In this document: positions 46,244 to 58,981 of the stretch, one piece after another | Numbering within the stretch: the first letter of the stretch is position 1 | How the letters are laid out: every line of letters starts with the position of its first letter | Assembly (NCBI GenBank): GCA_039090855.1 | Contig: CM077005.1 | Span: 16,717,921 to 16,781,920, forward strand | From: Macrothele yani | Lineage: Eukaryota; Arthropoda; Arachnida; Araneae; Macrothelidae | DNA: 64,000 bases | Direction of reading: 5' to 3' | Program-made: the position numbers and the translations under genes | Notes under the pieces: model-generated | Told to the model about the DNA's origin: nothing | Database searches by the model: none | Seen by the model: only the letters and a program-made list of their open reading frames with translations

Positions 46244-46490
46244 CTTAAGTTGAAATTTCCATTTTCTTTACAGCTTTTAAGATGATTAATTTTATGAATG
46301 TTTCAGCATAAAGTCATTTGTTGATAAAAATGGAGTTTCCTACAGTGTTAAAGATAATTAATTACATATACTGTTTTTGCACATTTCTGTCCTTAAAGAA
46401 AAGTTCTGATCTCTGCAAATAATGTTAAAAAAAATAGTCCACATGAAACAGAAATAACAAGGGTTTATTTTTGTTGAAATAACTCTAAAT

Positions 46491-49400
46491 CAGTGGTTCT
46501 CAAACTGTGATACGCATACCCCAAGCGGTACGGTGCACGACTTTCAGGGGTACGTGAGCAGGTCTCACAGACTCTAATGAAATTTGTTCAAAAATTCTAA
46601 GTATAATCGTTTATTTATTATAACAATTTTAAACAGTTTTTATTTATTTATTCATGTGTATGAATAAGTAAATAAAAGCACTAATTTCTATTCCTTGTTA
46701 TACTGTGTTTTGATATACTACAATTTATAAAGAAAACAGAAACAAAAAATTATAATAGTTACTTCACAGATTGAAAAACAGATGGCAGCACGATGGCAAT
46801 GTAGGTACTTTTAGCCAAATTTAGGGAGTTTTCAGGTGAAATTTGGAGACTTTTGTGTAACTGTAACAGGATGGAATGTTTGGCATCACTGATGTCAGTT
46901 ACACGTGTTGGAAATAAGAGTCGCGAGTTTACGTAGTAGAATTTGTATTGAATGTTCGTTGTTTTTGTTTCACAAACAATAGAGTAGTGAAATATTACAA
47001 CTCAGTTACATATGTCTCCTTTAATATAACCAAGGTTGCATAACTAACTTTCTTAGCTTTTGGTGTCTTCTCCTGCTGATGATAGTAATAATCCATTACT
47101 CGCACCACTCACACGTAATCAACTCTACTAACTCAGATTTATTCTAAAATCTAATTCTAATCTAAAACAAAACACGTAACTATAATACACAAGTACATCG
47201 TTCGCTTCTCCAAACAACAACAATCTTCCTCTTCTCCTCCCACGTCCCTCCTCAGCGCCCTCTTGCAGTAGTTATTTCTCGGTCAGGCTTCAAATGAAAC
47301 TCCAACAGGTAGACTGGTAGAGCATGAAGCCTTTTTTTACCCTTTTCTCGTATCGGACAAGATGGAAAGTGGCTAATGAAACAAACCCACCCTGTTAAAA
47401 AGCAAAGACTCGAATCGGAAAGTGAGGTTACCAGTGGTGAAGAAGATGATTGTAAAAACGTTGGTGAAGAAATGGGAGCTGGACCTTCTTCACTTAGAAT
47501 CACTCATTAGAAGAAATCTCAGTCTAAGGTAAGAGAGTATGATTCAAAATGCTTGTCTTTAGGATTTTCTTATACAGGAAATAAGTCAGAAACTACACCC
47601 CTATGTGTTATTTGTCATGAGACCCTTTCCAACAAATCAGTAAAGCCATCATTACCAAAACGGCATTTTCATACGAAACACAAGAACCTGGAAAATAAGC
47701 CACTTGAGTTATTTTAAGCGAAAGGAAGCAGAAATAAAATCTGGTACACAAAAAATTGCCTTTTTTTCATCTCTGAGTATGAAAAGCCTTGAAAAGCGTC
47801 ATTCAAAATCAGTTTAAGAATAAGAAGGGCTGGAAAACCCCACACTGATGGCGAGTCATATTTACTGCCTGCTGCCAAAGACATGGTGTCAAGTGTTATT
47901 GGTGAAAATTAAGCAAATCAGCTGGATACTATCACTCTATCCCTTAACTCTGTCTCGCAGGATCTCAAGTATGGCTAATGATTTGGTGGAACAACTCATC
48001 AGTAAACTGAAGTCAGCAAAATACTTTGCTGTACAGCTGGAGAGTACAGATTGCACAAATATGGCTCAGTTGCTAGCATTTGTTAGATATATTGATAATA
48101 CCCCCACTGTGGCAGAAGACATTTTGTTCTGCAAGGAGCTTCCAGATCGGACAACGGCACAGGAGATATTTGACACTCTTAATGGCTTTATACCTCAGCA
48201 TGGTGTAGACTGGGAGAAGTGTGTTTGAGTTTGCACCGACGGTGCACGAGCTATGACTGGCAAGCGTAGTGGTGTGTTTTCCCAAATAAAGAATGCTGCA
48301 CCACAGGCAAAATTCGTCCACTGTAGTCTTCACAGGGAGGCTCTAGTAGCCAGGAAATGTCCAAATGATACAAAAATAGTATTGCAAGAAGCAGTGAAGA
48401 CCGTTAATTTCATAAATCAAAAGCAGGCAATTCCAGATTAGTTGCAATCTTGTGTGAAGAAATGGGTAGTGAGTATAAACATCTCCTCTTCCACACCAAG
48501 GTAAGGTGGCTTTCCAAAGGAAACTGTCTTGCTCGTTTGTATGAATTCAGACAAGAAGTTCAAGTTTTCCTCTTTGACAGTAAGTTTGAGCTTCGTGACA
48601 GATTTACAGATGAACAGTGATTGTGCAAGCTAGCTTTCTTGGCTGACATCTTCCAGCAGCTGAATGAGCTGAACAAAAGAATGCAGGGTAAATACACAAC
48701 TCCCTTTATGGTTCATGACAACATAAAATCGTTGAAAAAAAAAAAAAACTTCAATTTGCAGTAACAGAAGTTGTGAATGGATAACTGTCATTCTTTCCAT
48801 TCTTAGGAAATTTCGTAGAAGAAAATGAACTTGAGCTTCATGGTTCTGTTGTCAATGACGTAAAATATCATTGTCTGGGTTCGATTGAAGACTTTGACGA
48901 ATATTTTCTGGGATTTTAGACAGCCGTTTCAGGATGTGAGACCCTTTTTCTGCAGTGGAAAACTTCAGGCTACCAGATTTCTTTTCAACGAAAGAAAAGG
49001 AAAAAATTATTGAGCTGTCCTGTGATGAAACACTAAAATCCAGTTTCAAGAAAACATCTTTGACAGACTTTTGGTTGCAGAGACTGAACGAGTTTCCACA
49101 TATCGCTGACTGTGCCATCAGAGTTTATGATGCTTTTCTCCACAACGCATCTATGTTTTTTATCCACAGTGTACCTGAAAAATAAGTACCGCAATAGGCT
49201 AAATTTAGAGCACCACCTCCGCTTGAAAGTATCAACTGGACACCCAGACATCAGAAAGCTGTGTGAAACCATGCAGGCCAACCCCTCTCACTGAAAAACC
49301 TTGAGGATTCATAATCTCCCAACTCCAGAGTAAGAATTTTGATTAGAAAAGTTACTGTCCGTTTTTTTGTTTTTTTTTTCATTGTTTTTGAACGACTTAC

Positions 49401-49706
49401 CGAACATAAGAATTTTCTGCACACTTTTCTCAATAAAACTATGTTTTTTTTAACTGATCATAACGATTCTTAATAAGCGATAATATTAAGGTAATAAAAG
49501 TAGGATTCTTTAAATAGCTTTGCCACATTTGAAATATTTTTATTACAGATGTGGTTTTTTCAATAGATTAAAACTGACTCAGTAATTTGTCAGGTATTCA
49601 TAAAAAAAATGTAAAGCTTGTCATTTGGGGAAATTTCATTGGGGGGTACATTACACTTTTAGTCATGACCAAGGGGTACAATCTAAAAAAAGTTTGAGAA
49701 CCACTG
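46491..49706 (+). mobile_element. hAT transposon with perfect CTCTAAAT duplication
   Basis: The left end CAGTGGTTCTCAAACTGTG and right end AGTTTGAGAACCACTG are the classic hAT inverted repeat. CTCTAAAT is exact on both sides (46483-46490 and 49707-49714). The plus strand encodes a ZBED5-like transposase that is interrupted by stops. About 900 bp of non-coding sequence precedes it. Confidence 0.95.
47382..49295 (+). pseudogene. ZBED5/SCAND3-like hAT transposase, decayed
   Basis: The order is complete. LCVICHETLSNKSVKPSLPK and RHFHTKH give a BED-type zinc finger (CxxC...HxxxxH) near 47600-47690. Then MANDLVEQLISKLKSAKYFA, VQLESTD (first catalytic position), CTDGARAMTGKRSG near 48234 (second Asp), CSLHREALVARK, and a KVRWLSKGNCLARLYEF block near 48500. 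The C-terminal dimerisation end YLKNKYRNRLNLE..PDIRKLCETMQANPSH lies near 49165-49293. At least five stops or frameshifts are present. Confidence 0.9.
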
Positions 49707-49714
49707 CTCTAAAT

Positions 49715-50179
49715 GATTAATACATACCTAACCAGATTTACTCAACTGTATTAATTTTCATGAAAAATTATTTGAAGTTCCACACTATTTCAGTGAACAA
49801 AAAACAAACAAAAAAATGCCCACTGAAACTAGCTCATCTACAAAAACAACATGTAAAACTGCATAAATAATGTTACATTTAAGATACCTTAATCCAAATG
49901 TTTAAACCTTTCTGAGCATGCAGATACTTCTTCACAACATACTCGGGCTTATAGAAAATTTATGATTCCTTATTTTATATTTTCATTTTTTTAACTAAGT
50001 GGTTTACTTAGAGGCAACTAATTTAGTACAGCTGAACCTCATTGAAATATCATATTTTAACATGCTGAACCCGCAATATACGTGGATGGTTGTTTAAAGC
50101 TATACCTACAAGTCAATGAAATTTCTTTAGTGGGGGGGGGGGGTCCATGGGATTGGTTCATTGGTGAAAGCCTCATATA
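49715..50179. other. No gene recognised
   Basis: AT-rich spacer with a G13 run near 50132; no other feature. Confidence 0.5.
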
Positions 50180-51403
50180 CACTGAGTGACCACTTTATTA
50201 TGACCACCCCCTCAGTACTTCGTTGGGCCACCTTTTGCCTTTAATACTGTGTCGATTCTTCATGGCATGGACTCCAGGAGATGTTGATAGGTGGTTTGTG
50301 GAATCTGAGACCATGCTTGATGAATAGCACTTTCCAGGAGAATGAGATTGCAAGGGTTGTGGATCCAGCTGTCTCATGGCTCGTTCAACTTCACCCCACA
50401 AATTCTCAATGGGGTTGAGATCTAGAGATTGTGGGGGCCACCTAAGCAAAGTAAACTCACCGGCATGTTCCTGAAACCAATCCTGTACAATACGAGCACT
50501 AATGGCAGGACGCATTATCTTGTTGAAAGTAGCCATCGCCATTGGGATAAAACATCCACAAGACAGGATGCACTTGGTCAGCAACGATGTTTAGATATGA
50601 TGTGCTGGTCAGACGTTGATCAACACGAATTAAAGGGCCCAAAGCATGCCAGGAAAACATTCCCTAAACCATAACGTTGCCTCCACCAGCTTGAAGGGTT
50701 GTAGCAATGCATTTGGGGTCCATACTTTCGTGCTGTTTCCGCCAAATTCTCACTCGGCCATCGGCATGGTGCAACTGAAAGCGTGATTCATCGGACCACA
50801 TAATTTGTTTCCAATTATCGACTGTCCAATCCTTGTGCTCCTGTGTGAACTGGAGACATTTTCTCTTGTTAACTGCAGACAGTAAAGGTGTTCGAACAGG
50901 CCTTCGGCTGCCATATCCCATCCGATGCAGTGTACGGTGAACAGTGCATGCAGAGAGCATTTGAGGGGATCCTTAATTAAGATGGTCTGTAATTTGCTGC
51001 CCTGTTGCCCTTCTGTTGTCTGTTACCAGTCTGGACACTCTCCGTTCCGCCCAAGCAGTCACTAGTCAATGACGACCACACATTGCACGTAGAGACCTAG
51101 TTTTTTGGCTGACAGTCCAGTCTTTAAACACTCTAACAAACAGCTGCTCTGGAAAATTTTATGAATATGGTGGTTTCGGTGATCTAGCTCCATGGCTCCG
51201 AGCTCCTACAATCATCCCACATTGAAAGTCCGTCAAATCGCATTTTTTACCCATCTCGTCACCCAAAAATCACTTCTACTACTGTCCCAAGCACTAAGGT
51301 TTCCCTTTTTATACTTAGCCTCGCCCTCTGGCGGCAACAGCGTGCAGCCATAGCTCATTTGCTTAAAACTGTCAGGTACTCATAATAAAGTGGCCACTCA
51401 GTG
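50180..51403 (-). mobile_element. Tc1-like transposon, decayed
   Basis: CACTGAGTGACCACTTTATT at the left is mirrored at the right (CACTGAGTGGCCACTTTATT), with TA at 50178-50179 and 51404-51405. The minus strand encodes LLSAVNKRKCLQFTQEHKDW, IMWSDESRFQLHHADGRVRI (first Asp), FQQDNASCH (second Asp, near 50545), and further on SRSQPH.EFVG where SPDLNPIENLW is expected. Frameshifts and stops are present. Confidence 0.92.
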
Positions 51404-51873
51404 TATACATATATATCGCTTTAATTTCATACTTAAATCTCTCCTCAAGGGAGGGGGGTCCAGACCTGAGGACCACCCCCTTGGCTACACCTATGCTACA
51501 AGTATAAAGAAAAATTAAATTAATTGAATGCATGTATAACAAAGAAATAATAAATGCATGTACTTACATTTGTGTTACAACAAAATAAATTCCAATCATG
51601 AAAGGTAAAGTTCATAAGCAATTACAAAAATCCTCAGTTGCCTTCCTTTTTTTTTCATCCCTAATTTCAACTAGGTTTTTTTTGTTGTTGTTGTTGATGT
51701 TAAGTACTGCAATCAGGAAGCCCATCCCCCTTCTCCCCAATGTGCAGTCTGGGCCCCAGAACCAGATTAAGTGATGCCAGCTTGTAGCCAGGGAGGGGTT
51801 GGGAAAGCTGAGCCACCATAACAAATTCTTCAGTTAGAGGGTTTTTAATCTGTTCTTTTGAAATGTTTTTCTA
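51404..51873. other. No gene recognised
   Basis: It includes GGGGTCCAGACCTGAGGACC near 51455, which resembles the end of a DNA transposon; no partner end was found. Confidence 0.45.
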
Positions 51874-52788
51874 CAGGGTGATTGTGAACTTCTTCAACAA
51901 AACAAGAGGGGTGATAATATACATCAAGACGAACAATATTTGCAATTCCACTCCTAGTGCCAGAAAAGAGCACATTCAAAAAACGTTCAGCAGTCACACG
52001 GAGTTCCAACCAGTGCATGAGAAGCACAAAATGCAAATCAGGTGCACTGAACACGTATATAGACGATGCAAAGCAAGCATTTAAAAACACAGCTGAACCT
52101 GTTCAGCATAATAAACGTGTGAACAACACATGAGTATTGATGTATACATTTGACCGGCGCAGCATACAGTGTGTTCCTGGAGCAAGTGCTTCCCGGTTTG
52201 TTGCAGGCTGTTCCGCTCAGCACACGGAAGGACATGTGGTTTATAAAGGATGGGGCCCCAGCACACTTTGCCACCGAGGTCCGATACTTCCTAAATGCCA
52301 CATATTATGGGCGGTGGATTGGACACGGTGGACCTGTGGCTTGGCCTCCATGCTCCCCGGATCTTAATCCACTGGACTTCTTTTTCTGGGGGCATATGAA
52401 AACATTGGCGTACAAGACACCTGTGGATTCTCTGGAAGATCTCATCACGTGAATAGCTGTTGCTGCGGACAAGATCAACACCACACCAGGGAGTCTACAA
52501 GAGGGTGTGACAGTCCTTCATTCACCGGAATGGGCTGTGCAACGACGCCCTTGGACGCCAGTTTGAGCAGCTCCTTTGAGTTTTTCTCTGATGCGTCTGG
52601 AATTGCGCAACTCATAAATTAGACATGTCTCTTTGTTTTCACTGTTGAAGACTCAACGTGGATACGTAACTTTACTCTTTTCTGGCACTAGGAGTGGAAT
52701 GCGGCCCTAGGTTCTATTGCAAATATTGTTCATCTTGATGTGTACAATCATCTCTCTTGTTTTGTTGAAGGAGTTTACAATCACCCTG
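51874..52788 (+). mobile_element. mariner-superfamily element with ~100-bp terminal inverted repeats
   Basis: The first ~100 bp (CAGGGTGATTGTGAACTTCT onward) are mirrored at the right end, with TA at 51872-51873 and 52789-52790. The plus-strand frame 52150-52452 gives FLEQVLPGLL, FIKDGAPAHFATEVRYFLN (an Asp in KDGAPAH), RWIGHGGPVAWPPCSPDLNP and LDFFFWGHMK. This resembles the DD39D/DD41D type, in which a longer spacer holds RWIGRRGP. The N-terminal half is deleted. Confidence 0.88.
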
Positions 52789-53059
52789 TATAATAAAATA
52801 AAATGGAAATTACCAACTCCGTTTTAGACAAAGATGCAAGTTAACAGTTAAACTGTTTTAAAAGTTGTGCCTGTGATTTAAAACAGCATCATCTTAAAAA
52901 CCAAGCACACAAGTGGAAGTGCAATTCTCATTGCTTGAATTTTAATATCAGCTACTAGTAGTCCCTTTGAGCGAGCAGCTATACTATCAATGTGTTTGCT
53001 ATTACAAGCCACTGCTGCATATCTTATTTACATTGATGTTAAATACTAAAGCTTCGCCC

Positions 53060-53155
53060 CCCCTATTTGTTTGGTGGTTTAACAACCACCATGAACAAGT
53101 CGATGAGCTATAAGCAGTCATCCATCCCTAATTTGGAATCATTTATTCCAAAGAG
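53060..53155 (-). mobile_element. tRNA-derived SINE (family A), 3' fragment
   Basis: TTTAACAACCACCATGAACA, GAGCTATAAGCAGTCATC and CCATCCCTAATTTGG match the family body; the tRNA-related half is missing. Confidence 0.75.
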
Positions 53156-53424
53156 TACTGCCATCTTTGCAAGTCTTTAATTTGATGCTCAGTCACAACA
53201 ATTACAGTGAAACTGTGTGGGAAACCATAAACAAACCTCAAACCTCACTGAAAGGGTTAGAGTATCATGATTGTAAGAAGAATTTAAAAAATTGCATGAC
53301 CAGAAAATTAGTGTTTGCATAGCAACTTCAAGACAATAAATATTGTGGGTCCCATTTTTTTTTATTTTTTTCATGGACATGATAAACGCAGAGCAATATT
53401 GTTAAGACATTCTGTATCCGTTCA

Positions 53425-53660
53425 TTGCACAACTTGATAAAAATGAAATACGAAATGCTTCCTTTCAACAAGATGCTACCACCATGCATACTGCTCGTTC
53501 TTCGATGGTGCTACTTAAGATGTCTTCATTTATCAGATAATTTTTCAAGGAGACCTTGGCCTCCACTATCGCCTGACCTTTCACTGCTGGACTTTTATTT
53601 CTGGGGAGCAGTAAAAAAAGTTGTGTACAAGGACTGCAAAAAACAAATGGGCAATTGAAA
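53425..53660 (+). pseudogene. mariner-superfamily transposase fragment
   Basis: MLPFNKMLPPCILL followed by FSRRPWPPLSPDLSLLDFYF and WGAVKKVVYKD is the region between the second and third catalytic residues of a mariner-superfamily transposase. Only this piece was recognised. Confidence 0.7.
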
Positions 53661-53739
53661 ACAGTGATATCCACTACACTGCTTCTGTTAAATGGGAAAA
53701 AAATTAAAAGGCATGCTTTAGAAAACAAGTGTAGAAGTG

Positions 53740-54817
53740 TTGCACTATGCCTTCAAAATGGTGGACACCCCTTTCAATGGTGGACATTAAAGACAAATAT
53801 AAGAACTCACATGTTATAAGATGTAATGCAGTCAAAATATAAAGTATTAAACATGGCTCAGCACATTCACTGTGCAGGGACTTTCTAAATGCACTGTACA
53901 ATCAATCTGTAGCATTCTTTGCTCTTTTTTTTTTTTTTTTTTTCATTTTACAAAGTGTGTTATAGTATTTGTTTTATAAATCATTATTGTAGTATTTGGT
54001 TTTTCTTAGATAGAAGCAGATCCTTGACATTTCATCTGAAATTTGCTCTTATTGTCTATCTGTGGAATGCATTTTCAAAACTGATTTACAGTTCCTCCAC
54101 AACCTTTCACCGTGGAGCCACCTTTTTCAATCACACAAGGAAACTGTGCACACACAAAAAAAAGTGTCAATTTTGCTTTCACAATTCACCAAACTTTCTA
54201 AAACTAGCTATTCCTGTAATTCTTAATTCCTTTGATAAATTCAATGATCTTCATTAAAAATAAGAATTATTTTTCAGTAATTTAAATTTTTTGTGCCACC
54301 TAATTCAGATTTTTTTAAATCTGAAACAGATGCACAAATATTTTTTTACAAGACTTAAAAATTTTTAAGTGTTTTTATTTTTATTTAAAAATTTCTTAAT
54401 TTTTTTTTTTATTTTTTAAAAACTTTTACAGACTTAAATGAACTCCAAATTATCTGAATATACTACTTCATTTGTTGGTTGATTGGAATTTATTGGCGCA
54501 TGGGCCTCAATGAAGCAAAGAATGCCATGTCTCACAGCTCACACGGAAACTCCATTTTTTTCATATATCCCTTTTCATGAGAAAAAGAAAAATCAAAATT
54601 CAAGTGAGTTGGAAAAAAAAAAAACCCAACCTTTTCTCAAAAACAAATAAAACACTGGGAATAAGAGAAATCGTTTGTATCCTAGCGTTTCAAAACAGAA
54701 AAAAAAAAAAAAAAAAATCAAAAGGATTGTCACAGCAAAGAGGTGGATAGATCCACTTATTATGTGCAATATGTTGTCAACACATCTGGGCAAAAGCACA
54801 ACTTCTAAAAGAAAATT
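53740..54817. other. No gene recognised
   Basis: Strongly AT-rich with long T and A runs (53923-53943, 54365-54420, 54700-54717). Frames here consist mainly of homopolymer-encoded residues. Confidence 0.5.
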
Positions 54818-55335
54818 TCAAATGTAGCATTCCCCATTCTTTAAGTGTCTGCTTAATTGCTTTAATATTAGTCCAAGGTTCTCTGCATATTTTCCACAAA
54901 CAGGACAGTTTGTCACTGGTTGCTGGCTTATTAAATGGTTAATAATTAAGTTTGCTATTTGGTAGCGGGTCCGGTCTCTTATCACTTTAGCTGGAAGGGC
55001 CGCAATAACTGCTTCAATTGTAAGGTTCTCTGTTTTCCTAGGTGTCACTGAGTTGCTGATTTTAAATTCTTTTTGATAATTGGGTTTGCTATTTGGTAGC
55101 GGGTCTGGTCTCTTATTTTAGCTTCATATTTTCTAATGAATTTTCCTGGTGAGATTCATGTTTTCTCATTCCTAACAGTCTTTCCCATTTTGGGTAATAG
55201 GTCCCTGCATCAATGATTGATAAGGCATTTTTGCCATATCAATCAATGAAGCAGGAAGCTTAACTTTGTTTTCTACAGTGAAATTCAAATGCTCATGTAC
55301 TGGAAATGGTTCCACTTCCATGACCCAACAAATTG
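54818..55335 (-). pseudogene. Unidentified coding relic with CPVC-x(22)-HLxxGEC end
   Basis: The minus strand is open in pieces that look protein-like rather than random. Upstream (55330-55140): WVMEVEPFPVHEHLNFTVEN and LPASLIDMAKMPYQSLMQGP. Downstream (54818-55048): KTENLTIEAVIAALPAK, RDRTRYQIANLIINHLISQQ, NCPVCGKYAENLG and LSRHLKNGEC, ending at a stop. The CxxC...H...C spacing could bind zinc. IRDQTRYQIAN appears a second time upstream in another frame (55070-55122), so part is duplicated. I do not recognise the family. It may be a worn transposase or a pseudogene; splice borders were not resolved. Confidence 0.45.
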
Positions 55336-55699
55336 ATTTCACAGCACATTGATCAGAAGCAGTACTGATTTATGAACTTTAATTTTACTTAAAATGCACG
55401 TCTTCCAACTCCTCAGTTTTATCATATGTGAATACAATGGAGCTTTTCTCATTTTGTTTTTAAAGCAAAAAACACCACTGCATCTGCTCCACATGCAATG
55501 GAAACAGCTTTGTAAGTCACAACTGATGGTAGTGGGGGGAGGCAAAATGTTGATTTTAAACTTTAATTTTGGTTTAAAGATGAAAAAAAAAATTATTATT
55601 ATTTTTTTTGTTTCCTTTGCTTGATCAAGCAAGCAGACTGTTAAAAATGGGAAATCATGCAATTCATTAAAAAAATTCATTAAGAAATATAAACCCACT

Positions 55700-57416
55700 G
55701 TTCTGCACTATTATTCAAAATAGATAATCAGTAGTTTGTACAAAACATACAGAATAAACACTCGTCTGTGTAGGTATCAGCTTTTAATTTCCAGTTTCTT
55801 TCAAAAATGTAGTTACTGCCAGTTGGTAATATTTTGAATGTTGCAATTTTCCATTTTTAACCATTAAATACAGCAATATTTTCTGACAAGACTCTGTACT
55901 GTAAAAATATTTTTAAACATCATGATACCCTGTTAAACTTTATATTTCTACCACATAATATGCTTATTAGTCTGCAAAAAAAAAAAAAAAAAAACTTCAC
56001 TTGCAACATGCAATTCCAATGGTTACCTGCTTAAACTTTTAATTTTCGCCATAATGTTTATTATGAAATCTATATAAATGTATGAATGTGCATGACTCTT
56101 ACATGAGGATATATAAGAAAATGACTTACCATCACCACATATAGAATGGATGAAGCAACCAGTCTAACTTTTAAAGAGTAAGATGATCTCAATTGAGCTG
56201 CAAAAAAAAAAAAAATTGTAAAATCTTGAATTTTATTTATAAGTGCACTTACTAAATCTAAAGATATGTTAATCTTTAATTTTACTTATAAATTTAATTT
56301 AAAGACAATTATGAATTCTTTTGCATTGTAGTAAATATCTACAAATGCATGAAAAACCTTATGTATTTTGCAAAGCACTACACCATCCTAACACATTCAC
56401 TAAAACTTTAACCTCTGTTTTAAATTTTTAAATTATAGCCAAATTTAATTACAAGATGGAAGTGGGCAAGCATTTTTTTTTCAATTCCATTTCTGCAGTG
56501 CATGATAAGCAGACAAAGCCTGGTCAATAAACAGCCCTGGAATGCTTTAGAATAATCTTAACTAGTGCTCTGTAAAAACTGCAGAAGAATCACTGGTGAC
56601 AGTTTTTCTCAAACTTTTCTTCAGTAAAATATTATTTTTGTACTATGTAAAGAAATATACACATAATTAAAAAACTGACACATTCAAAACAAGCTACAAA
56701 ACACAGATCTATTGATACAAATAAATCAAAGCTTTCTTGCTTTATATGTGCTACGAAAATTAGGTAAAGTTCCACACTCTCAATATGTGATCAGGCCCTG
56801 TATGAATACTTCTCTTGCAGTATTCAATGGCTAATGTTATGTATAAACATACTGTTGTTTAACCTTTATCAATTCCTTTTTAAACTTCAAATTTCACTTA
56901 TGTTGCAGTGCTTTTTCTGCTCTTCAGCATGAAAAAAAGATCATGTTCACATTGCAGTTATTTCATTTACTTGTAACTCCTTTAAAAGATTAAAAATTGC
57001 ATTCAAATTTCAACAAGAGCAAAGATGGAACTAACAACATTAAATAACAGTTCTGTGACTTCATAATCAACAACTCAAATAGTTCCATGTAGTTTCACTG
57101 TTACAGGAAATCATGTTGCCACATAAACACTATGATTTTTACAGAACATCATGTAATAAGAGTTGTAAATGAGGGCATATTAACGTTTTTGTAAATTCCA
57201 TGACATCTTTTTTACATATGTGGCCAAAACAAGAAGTATAATGAGTATATTTGGATTATGTGCATACACACTGATAACATGGTGTCACAAAATGCGCAGC
57301 TATCGCCGTGATCTGTCCTTCTACAACATGCATAAAAACTTTTTACATATCAGTGCAAAATGAATCCCCCTAAAAAAATATTTCTTCAAAAATGCATGAC
57401 AGGCATATATGCAAAT
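55700..57416. other. No gene recognised
   Basis: Plain AT-rich sequence with A-runs at 55977-55994 and 56202-56215; no domain, SINE or terminal repeat was recognised. Confidence 0.5.
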
Positions 57417-57613
57417 GTCATTATTGGTATAGAGGTGCAGTATTTTCACTGTTTCCCATGTAGTTACCTCTTCAAAAAATTTGAAAATTGCATTGCTATG
57501 GAGTTGGAATCAAACCCACATCTCCACAATTTCAGTTCAAGCATGCTTCCATTACCCCCAACTGAAGCTTTCTGAAGAGAATGAAAATATGGCACCTTTT
57601 TGCCAATAATGAC
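57417..57613 (-). repeat. Small TIR element with tRNA-like interior
   Basis: TGTCATTATTGGTATAGAGG at the left is mirrored by a CCTTTTTGCCAATAATGACA-type end at the right. On the minus strand GGTAATGGAAGCATGCTTGA then GTGGGTTTGATTCC resemble tRNA A and B boxes. The end block recurs at 62240-62295. Confidence 0.6.
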
Positions 57614-57659
57614 ATTTCTATTTGCGTTCTGTTTGCATATGTTATACTGCAACATATGC

Positions 57660-57868
57660 CAACCCGACTACCTACATAGTAAGGAAATTGATAATATTTA
57701 TAGCAAAAGTCTAAAGGCTGGATATAAGAAGGATGACATAGACAAAATACATAAGACTGTAAGAAATCGTATAATGTCAGCAATAACGAAATCGCATAGT
57801 AAGACAATGAAATATGCAGGATCCATCACATATGTCCCAGGCTTTACATATTGGTTAAAGCAGGGGTA
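57660..57868 (+). pseudogene. Penelope-like reverse-transcriptase fragment
   Basis: One open frame gives YLHSKEIDNIYSKSLKAGY, KKDDIDKIHKTVRNRI and YAGSITYVPGFTYWLKQG. The last block resembles the xLPYIxGxSExL stretch between the reverse transcriptase and the endonuclease domain of Penelope-like elements. Only ~65 residues are visible, so the assignment is tentative. Confidence 0.45.
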
Positions 57869-58981
57869 GAAAAACATTCTGAAATCTGGTGGCCAGATAA
57901 ATTTTTTAGTGGCCAGACACTAGACCCACAGAGGAAGGGGGAAGGGGGGGGGGTATATATATCAAAGTCATTAACACTTCTGTCCAAAAAAAAAATGTTC
58001 TACACTCAGCTTATCTCTCCCTGGGAAATAATAATTAAAAAAAGGTATTCACTCTTTTTCTTGAATTACCGTAATTTTCGGCGTTTATCCCCAGACCCTG
58101 GAATTCACACAATTTTTTTTTTTTACCTTATATAATCTGTGCTGGCATATAATTCGCAGATTGTGACATTCAGAAAAAAAAAATCCCCGTATAATCCACA
58201 CATCACAAATGCTGATCCAAAACCGGAATTTTTGACAGAAAAGTTGGTCATATAAAGACCTCGGAGTCCGAAGAAATTAAAAAAAAAACATTCTTATTAA
58301 ATAAAGATTTCATTTTTAAAGGAAACTTTTTTTAATATATTTTAATCTTCGCACACAAAATAAGCTTAGTGGCGTAGCATCCTAGAGCACAAAATTTAAT
58401 CACGCCGCTGCAGCGGCTCCAATTACATTACACATTGCCAATGATGAAACACTGATACAGAACAATTCATAAAAAAACGTACATACTCGCGTGTAAGGCG
58501 AAAGTTTTTGGAAGGAATCCTGTTTTAAAGCAGGGGTGTCCACTTATAAAAAAAAATAATAATAATAATAAAAAAGGCTGGTGAATTCTCCCGCAGAGTT
58601 TACCGATGGGTTTGTTTACGATTTAGACCTCGGCTTTTCGCGTGTCACTGCGCGCTAGTTTTCTTCTGACCTTTTGAAAACTAATGCGTAGTGACACGAT
58701 CATATCCTCAGCTGTGCCCCCACTTTAAGTTTAAGTTCGGCAGTGCAACTGAAACATTTTCTTTTCGAAGACATCATAAATAGCAATGAAGAAAAATATC
58801 AGCAGCAAAGACTTTGATCAAAATGGCAAAGGACGAATTAAAACAAAAAGCACAGCACACGCGAGATCCAGAACATGGAACTCTGAAATGAGGCATGCAT
58901 GTGTAGGTTCGTGCAATGAGCGCTGTGCATACATTTTTATTGGCCGATTAATGAAGAGAGGGCACAAGCACAGTCAGCGTT

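Noticed and set aside
57861..57920. CAGGGGTAGAAAAACATTC start resembling a hAT end
   Set aside because: No inverted partner was found downstream, so no element is called.
58480..58560. ACTCGCGTGTAAGGCGAAAG resembling a pogo/Tigger terminal repeat
   Set aside because: Neither the opposite terminus nor transposase sequence could be identified nearby.
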